Assembly: GCA_002342585.1 (NCBI GenBank)
Contig: DDQG01000043.1
Span: 1-42,517, forward strand
DNA from: Prevotellaceae bacterium UBA2448
Lineage (GTDB): Bacteria; Bacteroidota; Bacteroidia; Bacteroidales; Bacteroidaceae
Reading direction: 5' to 3'
Length of the DNA: 42,517 bases
Positions 17,546-26,503 of this stretch are shown one piece after another. Both the position numbers and the translations under genes were made by a program. Position 1 is the stretch's first letter. Every line of letters starts with the position of its first letter. The notes under the pieces are model-generated. The model had not been told where the DNA came from. It did no database searches and worked only from the letters and a program-made list of their open reading frames with translations.

Positions 17546-17735
17546 TTGGCAGGTCTTCTGACTTATCCTTGTGTTGCTCAGTCTTCCCGAATGTTCTCAA
17601 CGTAAAATAGTGTAGGACGTTAAGTGTTCAGTGACGTTGCTTTGGCAACACTTACAAAAGGATTCACAGCATCGGGTAATGTCGCAGATTTACACTGCAT
17701 TCCCATCTTAGCTCCGTTGTGCAACAATAATTGTT
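17546..17735 (-). promoter_or_regulatory. Cobalamin (B12) riboswitch
   Basis: Read on the minus strand, the aptamer shows conserved blocks in the known order: GGGAATGCAGTG (17693-17704), AATCC (17660-17664), GTCACTG (17629-17635), CGGGAAG (17584-17590 area), and the B12 box AGTCAGAAGACCTGCC (17548-17563). It lies between a consensus promoter and the carboxylase genes, about 105 bases before the start codon. Known switches of this class usually turn the gene off when adenosyl- or methylcobalamin is bound; no terminator-like U-run follows, so translational control is more likely. Confidence 0.92.
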
Positions 17736-17759
17736 AGCATAGGAGAACCATTTGCGACT

Positions 17760-17792
17760 GCAAAGGTAGTATAAACCTATGGGAAAGACAAA
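17760..17792 (-). promoter_or_regulatory. Promoter of the riboswitch-carboxylase transcript
   Basis: Minus-strand TTTG (17789-17792), 20 bases, TACCTTTGC (17760-17768). The expected start near 17753 is just ahead of the aptamer. Confidence 0.75.
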
Positions 17793-17830
17793 TTTCTTAG
17801 AGATTTTCCCTCTGCGCAATATATTTATAA

Positions 17831-17860
17831 TAAAAAAACCTCCAATAGTGGAGGCTTTTA
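17831..17860 (-). terminator. Terminator of the arabinose operon
   Basis: CCTCCA / TGGAGG stem (17839-17844 with 17849-17854), loop AATAG-like, then seven T on the minus strand. It starts right after the stop codon of the last SSS gene at 17861. Confidence 0.85.
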
Positions 17861-19813
17861 TTACCAAAGGAAGGTATAGAGTAAAATTAATACTATACCG
17901 ATTATGATAGTTCCATAGGTGTAGGATGTTGTGGACTTGAAAAGATCTAGTCGAACTGGTAGTGCTTTCGTGTCTGCTATTTTGTCTTCTGCATCAGACC
18001 ATAGCCAAATGGCATTAACTCCAATAAGTACTCCAAAGAAGAAAAATGCTTGGATTCCAATATCGTTGAGGTATTGTAAAACTTGATTATCTGGTTGAAT
18101 CTGTGCCCATATTTCCAACACTGCCGTGATAAATATGATTAATGCACCAATGAAACCGAGTATGAGTGCCCATATTTTCATTTTTCTACGATCGGCTAGT
18201 GCGATTTCTTCAGTAGGCATAGTCTTCTTATTATGGAGTGAAATTGTGATAAACAGTAATACAAGGATAATGAATATATAACTGCCTCGAATATGGAATG
18301 GCGTTTCTGGCAAGAGGAACTTGAACAAAACGCCAAGTGGTATGGTAAGGATAGCTGTTACAGAAGCAGCTATTGTGGACGCACGTTTCCAGAATAATCC
18401 AAGACAGAATACTGTAACTACACCAGGGTAGATGAGTGATGAGTATTCCTGTATGTACTGAAATGCCTGGTCAAGACTACCTAACAATGGCTTTGTTGCA
18501 AATAGTGCTACAAGTAATGCAATGACAGATGCAATACGACCAGTGTTCACCATTGTGTTGTCACTTGCTGTCGGATTTATGTATTTCTTGTAAATATCAA
18601 CTGTGAAAATAGTCGATGTGCTATTGATAAGTGATGCTAGAGTAGAGACAATGGCAGCAATAAGTGTTACAAAAGAAAGTCCTTTGATTCCTGTTGTGGT
18701 GAAGTTGTGAATAATCCAAGGGTATGCGTCATCAGATTTTTCTATGCTACCTTCAAGATTGAATGACGAAATCATTTCTGGATGTACATGAACCATATAA
18801 TAGGCACAGAGTCCAGGAATAAGCACAAAAAAAGGAATAAGAAGTTTTAGGAAAGCAGCGAACAGCATACCGCTCTGCCCAGCATGAGGATCCTTAGCTG
18901 CAAGCCCTTTTTGAATAATATATTGGTTACAGCCCCAATAACCTATATTAGTAAGCAGGATACCACCTACGACTGCAGCGATTCCAGGCACATTGCTGAA
19001 TGCAGATGGATTGTGGCTCTGCTGAATAATCAAATGAAAGTGAGCATCAAGAGCATTGTTGCCTGTAGTAAGGTCGGTGTACATCTTACCAAGCATACCA
19101 AAAGGGGATTCATCGAAAATTATACCTATATTTTGAAGTACTGCCCATGAAGTAATAAATCCGCCTCCAACGAAGAGTGCACATTGGAAGACATCGGTCC
19201 ATGCAACTGCCAATAAACCTCCGTATATAGTGTAGGAACCTGCAACTACGAAAAGAGTAAATACTATAAACATACGCATACTGATTGCCAGTGTGCCTAT
19301 TTCTATAAAAATGTCGTGAAATCCGAATATCTGTTCGATGGCAAGTGCTCCAAGCCATGCAACAGAGGTGAGGTTGATGAAAACGTATATAAAAAGCCAC
19401 AGGATGGAGAAGGCTAAACCGACTCCATCGTTGTAGCGTTCGCTGAGAAATTGCTGAATAGTACCTGTCTTACCTGACAATAATGCTGGTAAAATGAATT
19501 TGCCAATTACAATCAGTATGACTGCAGCCATAATTTCATATGCGGTGATAGCTATACCATCAGCGAAACTTGTACCTGCCATACCGATGAACTGTTCGGT
19601 AGAGATGTTGGCTGCGATGAGTGATGCTCCGACAGCCCACCATGTGAGCGAGTTGCCTGCAAGGAAGTAGTCGCGTGCAGATTTTTCCTTACCGCCACGG
19701 TCGTGACTGATGAATAGTCCGAGACTGACTATAAGGATAACATATACTGTAAGAATTACGAAGTCGAGAGTCTGAAATCCAGACGATACTATTGCTTCAG
19801 CAAATGTGTTCAT
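17861..19813 (-). CDS. Sodium/solute symporter (SSS family), probably a sugar transporter
   Basis: 650 residues with about 14-15 hydrophobic segments. Family features include the N-terminal LAGNSLTWWAVGASLIAANIS region and the Na+-site neighbourhood around SLINSTSTIFTVDIYKKYINP. It imports a solute with Na+. The start codon overlaps the rpiB stop (TAATG), so translation is coupled. As the last gene of the arabinose operon it may carry a second pentose or a related sugar; the substrate cannot be read from the sequence. Confidence 0.88.
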   Translation of the reverse strand: MNTFAEAIVSSGFQTLDFVILTVYVILIVSLGLFISHDRGGKEKSARDYFLAGNSLTWWAVGASLIAANISTEQFIGMAGTSFADGIAITAYEIMAAVILIVIGKFILPALLSGKTGTIQQFLSERYNDGVGLAFSILWLFIYVFINLTSVAWLGALAIEQIFGFHDIFIEIGTLAISMRMFIVFTLFVVAGSYTIYGGLLAVAWTDVFQCALFVGGGFITSWAVLQNIGIIFDESPFGMLGKMYTDLTTGNNALDAHFHLIIQQSHNPSAFSNVPGIAAVVGGILLTNIGYWGCNQYIIQKGLAAKDPHAGQSGMLFAAFLKLLIPFFVLIPGLCAYYMVHVHPEMISSFNLEGSIEKSDDAYPWIIHNFTTTGIKGLSFVTLIAAIVSTLASLINSTSTIFTVDIYKKYINPTASDNTMVNTGRIASVIALLVALFATKPLLGSLDQAFQYIQEYSSLIYPGVVTVFCLGLFWKRASTIAASVTAILTIPLGVLFKFLLPETPFHIRGSYIFIILVLLFITISLHNKKTMPTEEIALADRRKMKIWALILGFIGALIIFITAVLEIWAQIQPDNQVLQYLNDIGIQAFFFFGVLIGVNAIWLWSDAEDKIADTKALPVRLDLFKSTTSYTYGTIIIGIVLILLYTFLW

Positions 19814-20253
19814 TATTTAACAGGTATGTCGTTAATGCGTTGTTGATGACGACCTCCGGCAAATGGGGTCTGAAAGAATTCGTCAAGACACTGACGACAA
19901 ACATCCTCTGATATGAATCGACCTGGAAAAACTATTACGTTAGCATCGTTGTGTTCACGGATAAGGTGAGCTATCTCTGGCTGCCAAACAAGTCCGGCAC
20001 GAATCTGCTTATGCTTGTTAAGTGTCATAGATATACCTTCACCAGAACCGCACATGGCGATACCTGGATATACCTCACCACGTTCTATACCCTCTGCTAA
20101 TGCATGACCATAGGTAGCATAGTTGCATGATTCTTCGGTATAGGTGCCGTAGTCTTTATACGCGTAACCTTTATCTTCAAGATATTTTTTGACAAATTGT
20201 TTCAATGGGAATGCGGCATGGTCGCTGGCAATTCCGACTGTTTTTATTTCCAT
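19813..20253 (-). CDS. rpiB: Ribose-5-phosphate isomerase B
   Basis: 146 residues, RpiB/LacAB fold. IASDHAAFPLK at the start binds phosphate, Cys68 in AMCGSGEGIS is the catalytic base, and HNDANVIVFPGRFI follows. It interconverts ribulose 5-phosphate and ribose 5-phosphate. Next to transketolase in an arabinose operon it would supply the second pentose phosphate that transketolase needs. An allose-6-phosphate isomerase role cannot be excluded. Confidence 0.9.
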   Translation of the reverse strand: MEIKTVGIASDHAAFPLKQFVKKYLEDKGYAYKDYGTYTEESCNYATYGHALAEGIERGEVYPGIAMCGSGEGISMTLNKHKQIRAGLVWQPEIAHLIREHNDANVIVFPGRFISEDVCRQCLDEFFQTPFAGGRHQQRINDIPVK

Positions 20254-20308
20254 AGATGTGTGAGATTCTATTATGAAAACAGAGACTCTCTGTATGTTAT
20301 AATAAACG

Positions 20309-20340
20309 GAAGGGAAGATAAGTTGACTTAACTTCCCTCC
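20309..20340. other. Intercistronic hairpin between tkt and rpiB
   Basis: GGGAAG (20312-20317) pairs with CTTCCC (20332-20337) and, after an A/A mismatch, TAAG with CTTA closes a TTGA loop. No U-run on the minus strand, so it is more likely an mRNA processing or stability element than a terminator. Confidence 0.6.
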
Positions 20341-20352
20341 CGCGTTATTTGA

Positions 20353-22371
20353 TTAGAATAGTTTGTTTACCTGATTGTACACATTTTCTGCTGTGTAACC
20401 GAGTTTTTCGTCAAGTACTTTGTAAGGAGCTGAGAATCCAAATGATTCCAATCCCCAAATAGTACCTTCAGCAGCAGGAACAAGGCCAATGAGGTTTACA
20501 GGCAGACCTGCAGTCATACCGAACTTCTTAACACCTGTAGGAAGTACAGACTGCTGGTAAGCAACAGACTGTTCACGGAAGAGGCCTTCAGAAGGAACAC
20601 TTACGATGCGTACTTTCTTGCCATCTTTGCGAAGGAGTTCTGCACCAGCGATGAGAGTAGAAACTTCTGAACCTGTAGCAACAAGGATTACATCTGGATT
20701 TGCGTCTGAACCAGCTACGATGTAACCACCTTTCGCAACCTGACTGTAGTCGTTGCCTGCTGGCAAGTTGTTGATGTTCTGACGTGACAGGATGAGTGCT
20801 GTAGGTGTTGACATGTTTTCCATAGCCAATGCCCATGCAGCAGTTGTTTCTTGTGCGTCAGCAGGACGAAGAACGAGTACAGATGGTTTGCCGTGATGAT
20901 TGTGGAGTTTTTCCATGAGACGAATCTGTGCCTCTTGTTCAACAGGTTCGTGAGTAGGTCCGTCTTCACCAACACGGAATGCATCGTGTGTCCAAATAAA
21001 CTTAACAGGGAGTTCCATAAGGGCTGCCATGCGAACTGCTGGCTTCATGTAGTCAGAGAATACAAAGAATGTACCACAAGCTGGAATAACTCCTCCGTGG
21101 AGTGCCATACCAATACAGCAGCATGCCATAGTGAGTTCGGCTACGCCGGCCTGGAAGAATGCTCCAGAGAAGTCACCTTTGGTAAAGGCATGAGTCTTCT
21201 TGAGGAATCCGTCTGTCTTATCAGAGTTAGAAAGGTCGGCACTAGCACAAATCATATTTGGAACCTGTTCTGCGAGTACACTAAGACATGCAGCAGATGC
21301 TGAACGAGTTGCATCGTTGTCTTTCTGTACACACTTACTCCAATCAATCTTTGGAGCCTTGCCGCTAAACCAGTCTGCTTGCTGAGCAGCTTTGTCTGGA
21401 TTAGCTGCAGCCCAAGCTTTCTCTTCTGCATATCTTGCAGCGCAGATTGTTTCCAGTTCTTTTGCACGATTTGCATAGAGTTCCTTCACGTCTGGGAAAA
21501 TCTGGAATGGATTTTCAGGATCGCCACCAAGGTTCTTGATTGTGTTGATGTAAGCATCGCCACCAAGTGGAGCACCGTGTGTCTTGCAGTTTGCTTCATA
21601 TGAAGAACCATCTGCTTTCAGAGCACCCTTACCCATGATACACTTACCAATGATAAGTGTCGGTTTACCCTTAACAGCCTTTGCCTGATCGAGTGCTTTG
21701 CGGATTTGTGCTGCATCGTTTCCTACGATTTCAATTACTTCCCATCCAAGTGCACGATATTTTGCAGCAGTGTTCTCATTCATTACGTCCTTAGTCTCTG
21801 TTGAGAGCTGAATATCGTTTGAATCATAGAACATGATAAGGTTGTCAAGTCCGAGGACAGATGCAATACGAGCACCGCCCTGAGAGATTTCTTCTTGTAC
21901 ACCTCCGTCAGAAATGTATGTGTAGATAGTTTCCTTCTCAAATGTAGGGTTTCCTGTGTGAGCTGCAAGGAATTTAGCTGCTATAGCTGCACCGATTGCA
22001 AATACATGACCCTGTCCGAGTGGACCAGATGTGTTTTCAATGCCACGAGCAATTTCAAACTCAGGGTGACCAGTAGTAGGGGAACCCCACTGACGAAGTT
22101 GTGCTAATTCGTCAAGAGAGAACTTTCCGATGAGGCATAACTGAGAATAAAGCATTGGAGCCATGTGACCTGGATCAAGGAAGAAACGGTCACGACCTAC
22201 CCATTCAGGGTTCTTGGGGTCGTACTGCAGATACTCTGAATAGAGTACGTTGATGAAGTCGGCACCACCCATAGCACCACCTGGGTGACCTGATTTTGCT
22301 TTCTCTACTGCGCTAGCAGCAAGAATACGGATATTATCCGCTGCGTGATTTAATACTTTAATATCGTTCAT
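20353..22371 (-). CDS. tkt: Transketolase
   Basis: 672 residues, full length in one chain. SGHPGGAMGGAD at 27-38, DRFFLDPGHMAPM, GPLGQG near 116, GDG-equivalent YISDGGVQEE and the C-terminal half with WTHDAFRVGEDGPTHEPVEQ. Thiamine-diphosphate enzyme moving two-carbon units between xylulose 5-phosphate and aldoses. Its place between araB and rpiB, 9 bases after araB, feeds arabinose-derived xylulose 5-phosphate into the pentose phosphate pathway. No transaldolase gene is in the window. Confidence 0.96.
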   Translation of the reverse strand: MNDIKVLNHAADNIRILAASAVEKAKSGHPGGAMGGADFINVLYSEYLQYDPKNPEWVGRDRFFLDPGHMAPMLYSQLCLIGKFSLDELAQLRQWGSPTTGHPEFEIARGIENTSGPLGQGHVFAIGAAIAAKFLAAHTGNPTFEKETIYTYISDGGVQEEISQGGARIASVLGLDNLIMFYDSNDIQLSTETKDVMNENTAAKYRALGWEVIEIVGNDAAQIRKALDQAKAVKGKPTLIIGKCIMGKGALKADGSSYEANCKTHGAPLGGDAYINTIKNLGGDPENPFQIFPDVKELYANRAKELETICAARYAEEKAWAAANPDKAAQQADWFSGKAPKIDWSKCVQKDNDATRSASAACLSVLAEQVPNMICASADLSNSDKTDGFLKKTHAFTKGDFSGAFFQAGVAELTMACCCIGMALHGGVIPACGTFFVFSDYMKPAVRMAALMELPVKFIWTHDAFRVGEDGPTHEPVEQEAQIRLMEKLHNHHGKPSVLVLRPADAQETTAAWALAMENMSTPTALILSRQNINNLPAGNDYSQVAKGGYIVAGSDANPDVILVATGSEVSTLIAGAELLRKDGKKVRIVSVPSEGLFREQSVAYQQSVLPTGVKKFGMTAGLPVNLIGLVPAAEGTIWGLESFGFSAPYKVLDEKLGYTAENVYNQVNKLF

Positions 22372-22380
22372 AACAAATGT

Positions 22381-23970
22381 TTATTTTTTGCATTTTACGG
22401 CAGCCTGTTCGATACCAAGACATGCCTTGTAATTTTCAATGTAACGGTTGAAGCCTGCTACATCTTCAGGAGTTGGAGCTACTTCGCTACCCGTGTTGCC
22501 TGCGAATACTACTTCTTCTAGCCAGTCAGCAAGATTGCGATTCTCAGGATTGTTAACAACGTATGCAGCCAAGAGTGCAATACCCCATGCACCACCTTCA
22601 CCTGCTGTTTCCATTACAGAAATAGGGGTGTTAAGTGCAGCTGCAAGCATGCGCTGACCTACAATTGGTGTTGTGAAGTATCCACCGTGACCCATGATAC
22701 GGTCAACACGTACCATTTCTTCATTGAGAAGAATGTCGTTTCCGAGTTTCAAAACTCCGATAGCACCATAGAGATGAGCGCGCATGAAGTTAGCAAGGTT
22801 GAACTTGTCGTTAGCAGAACGTACGAAGAGTGGACGTCCGTCTTCAAGACCAGTAACAGGTTCGCCGGAGATGTAGTTGTAGCTGATGATACCACCACAA
22901 TCAGGGTCACCCTTCAAAGCTGTGTTGAAGAGGTTTGTGTAGAGTTCGTTTGTATTCTGCTTGATTCCAAGCATCTCTGCATATTCCTTGAACATTTTTA
23001 CCCATGCATTGATATCGCTTGTACAGTTGTTACAGTGTACCATTGCTACGAGTGAACCGTCAGGAGTTGTAACCATATCAATCATTTCGTATGGTTTTGA
23101 CAGAGGCTTTTCGAGTACAATCATTGAGAATGAAGATGTACCTGCACTTACGTTACCTGTACGTTGTTTAACAGCATTGGTGGCAACCATACCTGTACCA
23201 GCATCACCTTCTGGAGGACATACTGGAATACCTGCTTTCAAATGACCGGATACGTCGAGTTTGTAAGCACCTTCAGGAGTAAGGAATCCGGCATTTTCAC
23301 CTGCATTGAGTGATTTTGGAAGAATGTCAAGCAGTTTCCACTTGAATCCATAAGGTTCAACAAGTTTGTCAAACTTAGCCACCATTGTAGCATCATAAGT
23401 CTTGGTATCTGGATCAACAGGAATCATACCTGATGCATCACCAACTCCAAGTACCTTCTGACCGGTAATCTGCCAGTGGATATATCCTGCAAGAGTAGTG
23501 AGGAATTCGATATCCTTTACATGCTCTTCATTGTCAAGAATGCACTGATAAAGGTGAGAAATACTCCAGCGGAGTGGTATGTTGTAGTTAAAGAGCTCTG
23601 AGAGTTCTGCAGCAGCCTTACCTGTGTTTGTATTACGCCATGTGCGGAATGGAACAAGGATGTCGTTTCCCTTGAATGCCATATAACCGTGCATCATTGC
23701 GCTTACACCGATAGCAGCCAATGTCTCGATTTCTACTTCGTACTGTGCAAGAACATTCTTGCGAAGGTCTGCATAACAGTCTTGCAGTCCATACCAAATA
23801 GCCTCAGTAGAGTAGGTCCAAAGTCCATCGACGAGTTGGTTTTCCCATGTGTGGCTACCCTGAGCTATAGGGTTGTTGTTTTGGTCAATGAGTACTGCTT
23901 TGATACGAGTAGAACCGAATTCGATTCCCAATATCGCTTTTCCAGCTTCTATTGTTTGTTTTGCATTCAT
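22381..23970 (-). CDS. araB: L-ribulokinase (FGGY carbohydrate kinase)
   Basis: 529 residues. The N-terminal phosphate-binding loop GIEFGSTRIKAVLID and the second-domain ATP site around GGAWGIALLAAYV are FGGY hallmarks; MMHGYMAFKG and PEGDAGTGMVATNAV lie between. The family includes ribulokinase and xylulokinase; I choose L-ribulokinase because the gene sits directly after araD and araA in the operon. It phosphorylates L-ribulose at the expense of ATP. Confidence 0.85.
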   Translation of the reverse strand: MNAKQTIEAGKAILGIEFGSTRIKAVLIDQNNNPIAQGSHTWENQLVDGLWTYSTEAIWYGLQDCYADLRKNVLAQYEVEIETLAAIGVSAMMHGYMAFKGNDILVPFRTWRNTNTGKAAAELSELFNYNIPLRWSISHLYQCILDNEEHVKDIEFLTTLAGYIHWQITGQKVLGVGDASGMIPVDPDTKTYDATMVAKFDKLVEPYGFKWKLLDILPKSLNAGENAGFLTPEGAYKLDVSGHLKAGIPVCPPEGDAGTGMVATNAVKQRTGNVSAGTSSFSMIVLEKPLSKPYEMIDMVTTPDGSLVAMVHCNNCTSDINAWVKMFKEYAEMLGIKQNTNELYTNLFNTALKGDPDCGGIISYNYISGEPVTGLEDGRPLFVRSANDKFNLANFMRAHLYGAIGVLKLGNDILLNEEMVRVDRIMGHGGYFTTPIVGQRMLAAALNTPISVMETAGEGGAWGIALLAAYVVNNPENRNLADWLEEVVFAGNTGSEVAPTPEDVAGFNRYIENYKACLGIEQAAVKCKK

Positions 23971-24043
23971 AGTAGTTAGAATTGTTTGTAACCCTCTTTA
24001 TTCTAAATCCATATTATCACCTTCGCAAAAGGGGAGGGTATGG

Positions 24044-24071
24044 TGTCCCTCCTCATGAAAGAGGAGGGACA
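24044..24071. other. Intercistronic hairpin between araA and araB
   Basis: A perfect stem of 11 bp, GTCCCTCCTC (24045-24054) with GAGGAGGGAC (24061-24070) plus a T-A pair, loop ATGAAA. GC-rich in A/T-rich surroundings, no following U-run. It sits in a 122-base gap that holds no gene. Confidence 0.7.
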
Positions 24072-24092
24072 ATAGGAGAGGGTAGATTAGTT

Positions 24093-25631
24093 TTACTTCA
24101 GAGCCTTGTTGAGCATGTAGTAGATCTCGTTCATCTGCAGATTGTGCTTGAACTCACTAATCTTAGTGTCTTTGTTGATCTTAACATACTCGATGCCTAA
24201 CATCTCAGCGAAGTCTTCCCAATATTCTTCAGTGATATCGTAAGAGAAGGCGCTGTGGTGAGTACCACCTGCGAGAATCCATGCACCAGCACCGATTTCG
24301 AATGTTGGCTGTGGAACCCAAAGAGCAGATGCTACAGGGAGGTTTGGCATTGGCTTTGGTTTGATACACTCAACTTCCTGTGAGATGAGACGGAAACGGT
24401 TTCCGAGGTCAACAACTGTTGCCTTAATACCGCGGCCAACCTTTGAAGTGAACACAAGACGAGCTGTCTGCTGCTTGCGGATACCAATTCCGAGGAAGTG
24501 TACTTCGAGTGTTGGTTTGTCGACTGCGATGAGTGGACAAACTTCTAGCATGTGGCTCTGCAGGCAAGAACTACGGTCGCCTGCGAAGTTGAGTGTGTAG
24601 TCCTCAAGGAATGAGCATCCTGTAGGCATACCCTGCTGGATAACCCAAAGTGTACGATAAAGACATGCTGTCTTCCAGTCTCCTTCAGCTCCGAATCCAT
24701 AACCTTCTTCCATCAGACGCTGTGATGCAAGACCTGGAATCTGGTCGAAACCAACGAAGTTTGGATCTGTGATATCTGCATCGCCAAGGTCATCGAAGTT
24801 AGTAGTGAATGCAGTTGCACCTTCGTCCTTCAAAACGCGACGGAGAGCGATTTCTGCCTTTGCAGCATTTTTTACTTTCTCCCAATATACTTGTTCACCG
24901 CTCTCGTCAATCTTAATTGTGTAGAGTTTCTTGTATTCTTCAACAAGTGCATCTGCTTCAGCATCTGTTACCTTCTTGAAGTAGTCCATAAGTGAACTTA
25001 CTGGATAGTAGTCAACATGATAACCCATGCGCTGTTCAAATTCTACACGGTCGCCATCAGTTACTGCTACGTTGTTCATATTCATACCGAACATCAGACA
25101 GCGTACGTTCTTCGCGTCAGCAACACCAGCTGCTACACGTGCCCAAACAGCAATTTGCTTCTGAGCCTGCTCGTCTTTCCAGTAACCGCAAACAACCTTG
25201 CGAGGAACGCGCATACGTGTGCAGATATGACCAAATTCTATATCACCATGTGCACTTTGGTTAAGGTTCATGAAGTCCATATCCATAGTGTCCCAAGGAA
25301 TTTCAGCGTTGTACTGAGTGTGGAAGTGGAGGAGTGGCTTCTGAAGAGCCTGCAGACCCTTAATCCACATCTTTGCAGGAGAGAATGTGTGCATCCATGT
25401 GATTACACCTGCACATTTCTCATCGTTGTTGGCAGCCTTCATAACTGCTTCAACTTCTTTAGAAGAGTTTGCTGTACCTTTATATACAACTTTGATAGGA
25501 ATAAGTCCGCCATTATTCAGACCATCAACCATTTCCTTTGAGTGTCCGTCAACGATTTTAACTGTTTCGCCTCCATAGAGAAGCTGTGCTCCGGTTACCC
25601 ACCAAAGCTCAAGATTTTCAAATGCTTTCAT
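24093..25631 (-). CDS. araA: L-arabinose isomerase
   Basis: 512 residues, usual length about 500. ELWWVTGAQLLYGGE at the N-terminus corresponds to the VWFVTGSQHLYG motif of the family; MHTFSPAKMWIKGLQ, HTQYNAEIPWDTMDMDFMN, LAGDRSS-like NFAGDRSSCLQSHMLEVCP and GGTHHSAFSYD are further matches. It converts L-arabinose to L-ribulose with Mn2+. A 93-base A/T-rich gap separates it from araD; no promoter motif is seen there. Confidence 0.95.
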   Translation of the reverse strand: MKAFENLELWWVTGAQLLYGGETVKIVDGHSKEMVDGLNNGGLIPIKVVYKGTANSSKEVEAVMKAANNDEKCAGVITWMHTFSPAKMWIKGLQALQKPLLHFHTQYNAEIPWDTMDMDFMNLNQSAHGDIEFGHICTRMRVPRKVVCGYWKDEQAQKQIAVWARVAAGVADAKNVRCLMFGMNMNNVAVTDGDRVEFEQRMGYHVDYYPVSSLMDYFKKVTDAEADALVEEYKKLYTIKIDESGEQVYWEKVKNAAKAEIALRRVLKDEGATAFTTNFDDLGDADITDPNFVGFDQIPGLASQRLMEEGYGFGAEGDWKTACLYRTLWVIQQGMPTGCSFLEDYTLNFAGDRSSCLQSHMLEVCPLIAVDKPTLEVHFLGIGIRKQQTARLVFTSKVGRGIKATVVDLGNRFRLISQEVECIKPKPMPNLPVASALWVPQPTFEIGAGAWILAGGTHHSAFSYDITEEYWEDFAEMLGIEYVKINKDTKISEFKHNLQMNEIYYMLNKALK

Positions 25632-25724
25632 ACTTTTCTAGATTTTGATGTTATTAATTAATTTTAATAATGTATATTATTGTCAGAATCGAATTCTCTT
25701 TATAATATATTATGTGTAATAGAA

Positions 25725-26435
25725 TTAGTGCTTCTGACCTTTTTGGCCATAGTAAGCATTAGGACCATGTTTGCGGTTGTAGTGTTTTTCTACAAGTAGC
25801 GGATTCATAGTTAGTTTTGGATTAACAGAGAATGCTACGAATGCCATCTTTGCACACTGTTCCATAACCTTTGCATTGTATACTGCATTGTCAGGAGATG
25901 TACCCCATGAGAATGGTCCATGATTCTTTACAAGAACTGCAGGAGTGTGGTCAGGGTTAATCTTGCGTATATTCAGGATTTCGTCAACAATGACATTGCC
26001 TGTCTCCAGTTCATACTGACCTTCTACTTCTGCCTTAGTCATATCGCGAGTACAAGGGATGTCTTTGTAGAAATAGTCTGCATGTGTTGTTCCTATATTT
26101 GGAATGTCCTTACCTGCTTGAGCGAATGCTGTTGCGTAAGTAGAATGAGTATGTACTACACCTTTTATATTTGGGAATGCCTTGTAGAGTACGAGGTGAG
26201 TAGGGGTGTCACTTGATGGGTTCAGGTCACCTTCTACTACTTTTCCTGTATTAAGGTCAACAACAACCATATCGCTTGCCTTCATGTCGTCGTAGCTTAC
26301 ACCTGATGGTTTGATAACTACGAGACCTTTCTCACGGTCTATACCGCTTACATTTCCCCAAGTGAAAATTACAAGTCCCTGACGTACGAGGTCAAGATTT
26401 GCCTTGAATACTTTTTCTTTTAATTCTTCTAACAT
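25725..26435 (-). CDS. araD: L-ribulose-5-phosphate 4-epimerase
   Basis: 236 residues, class II aldolase fold. TWGNVSGIDRE, KPSGVSYDDM, the zinc histidines in GVVHTHSTYATAFAQ, and THADYFY are present. It converts L-ribulose 5-phosphate to D-xylulose 5-phosphate, the exit to the pentose phosphate pathway. Length and motifs fit AraD; the related ascorbate-path UlaF is a less likely reading given araA and araB next door. Confidence 0.94.
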   Translation of the reverse strand: MLEELKEKVFKANLDLVRQGLVIFTWGNVSGIDREKGLVVIKPSGVSYDDMKASDMVVVDLNTGKVVEGDLNPSSDTPTHLVLYKAFPNIKGVVHTHSTYATAFAQAGKDIPNIGTTHADYFYKDIPCTRDMTKAEVEGQYELETGNVIVDEILNIRKINPDHTPAVLVKNHGPFSWGTSPDNAVYNAKVMEQCAKMAFVAFSVNPKLTMNPLLVEKHYNRKHGPNAYYGQKGQKH

Positions 26436-26455
26436 GTTGAATTATTCTTTTAGCA

Positions 26456-26493
26456 TAAGAAGTGGAAAGGCTTGATAGCCAATCCACTTCTTA
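26456..26493. other. Intercistronic hairpin between the SSS transporter gene and araD
   Basis: An 11-bp perfect stem TAAGAAGTGGA (26456-26466) with TCCACTTCTTA (26483-26493), a symmetric AA/AA internal loop, then GGCT with AGCC closing a TGAT loop. No U-run follows on the minus strand. It begins 11 bases after the transporter stop and ends 20 bases before the araD start. Confidence 0.75.
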
Positions 26494-26503
26494 CAATTTA
26501 TAA

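Noticed and set aside
24044..24071. Rho-independent terminator inside the arabinose operon
   Set aside because: Strong hairpin but no U-run on the coding strand, and the genes on both sides belong to one pathway.
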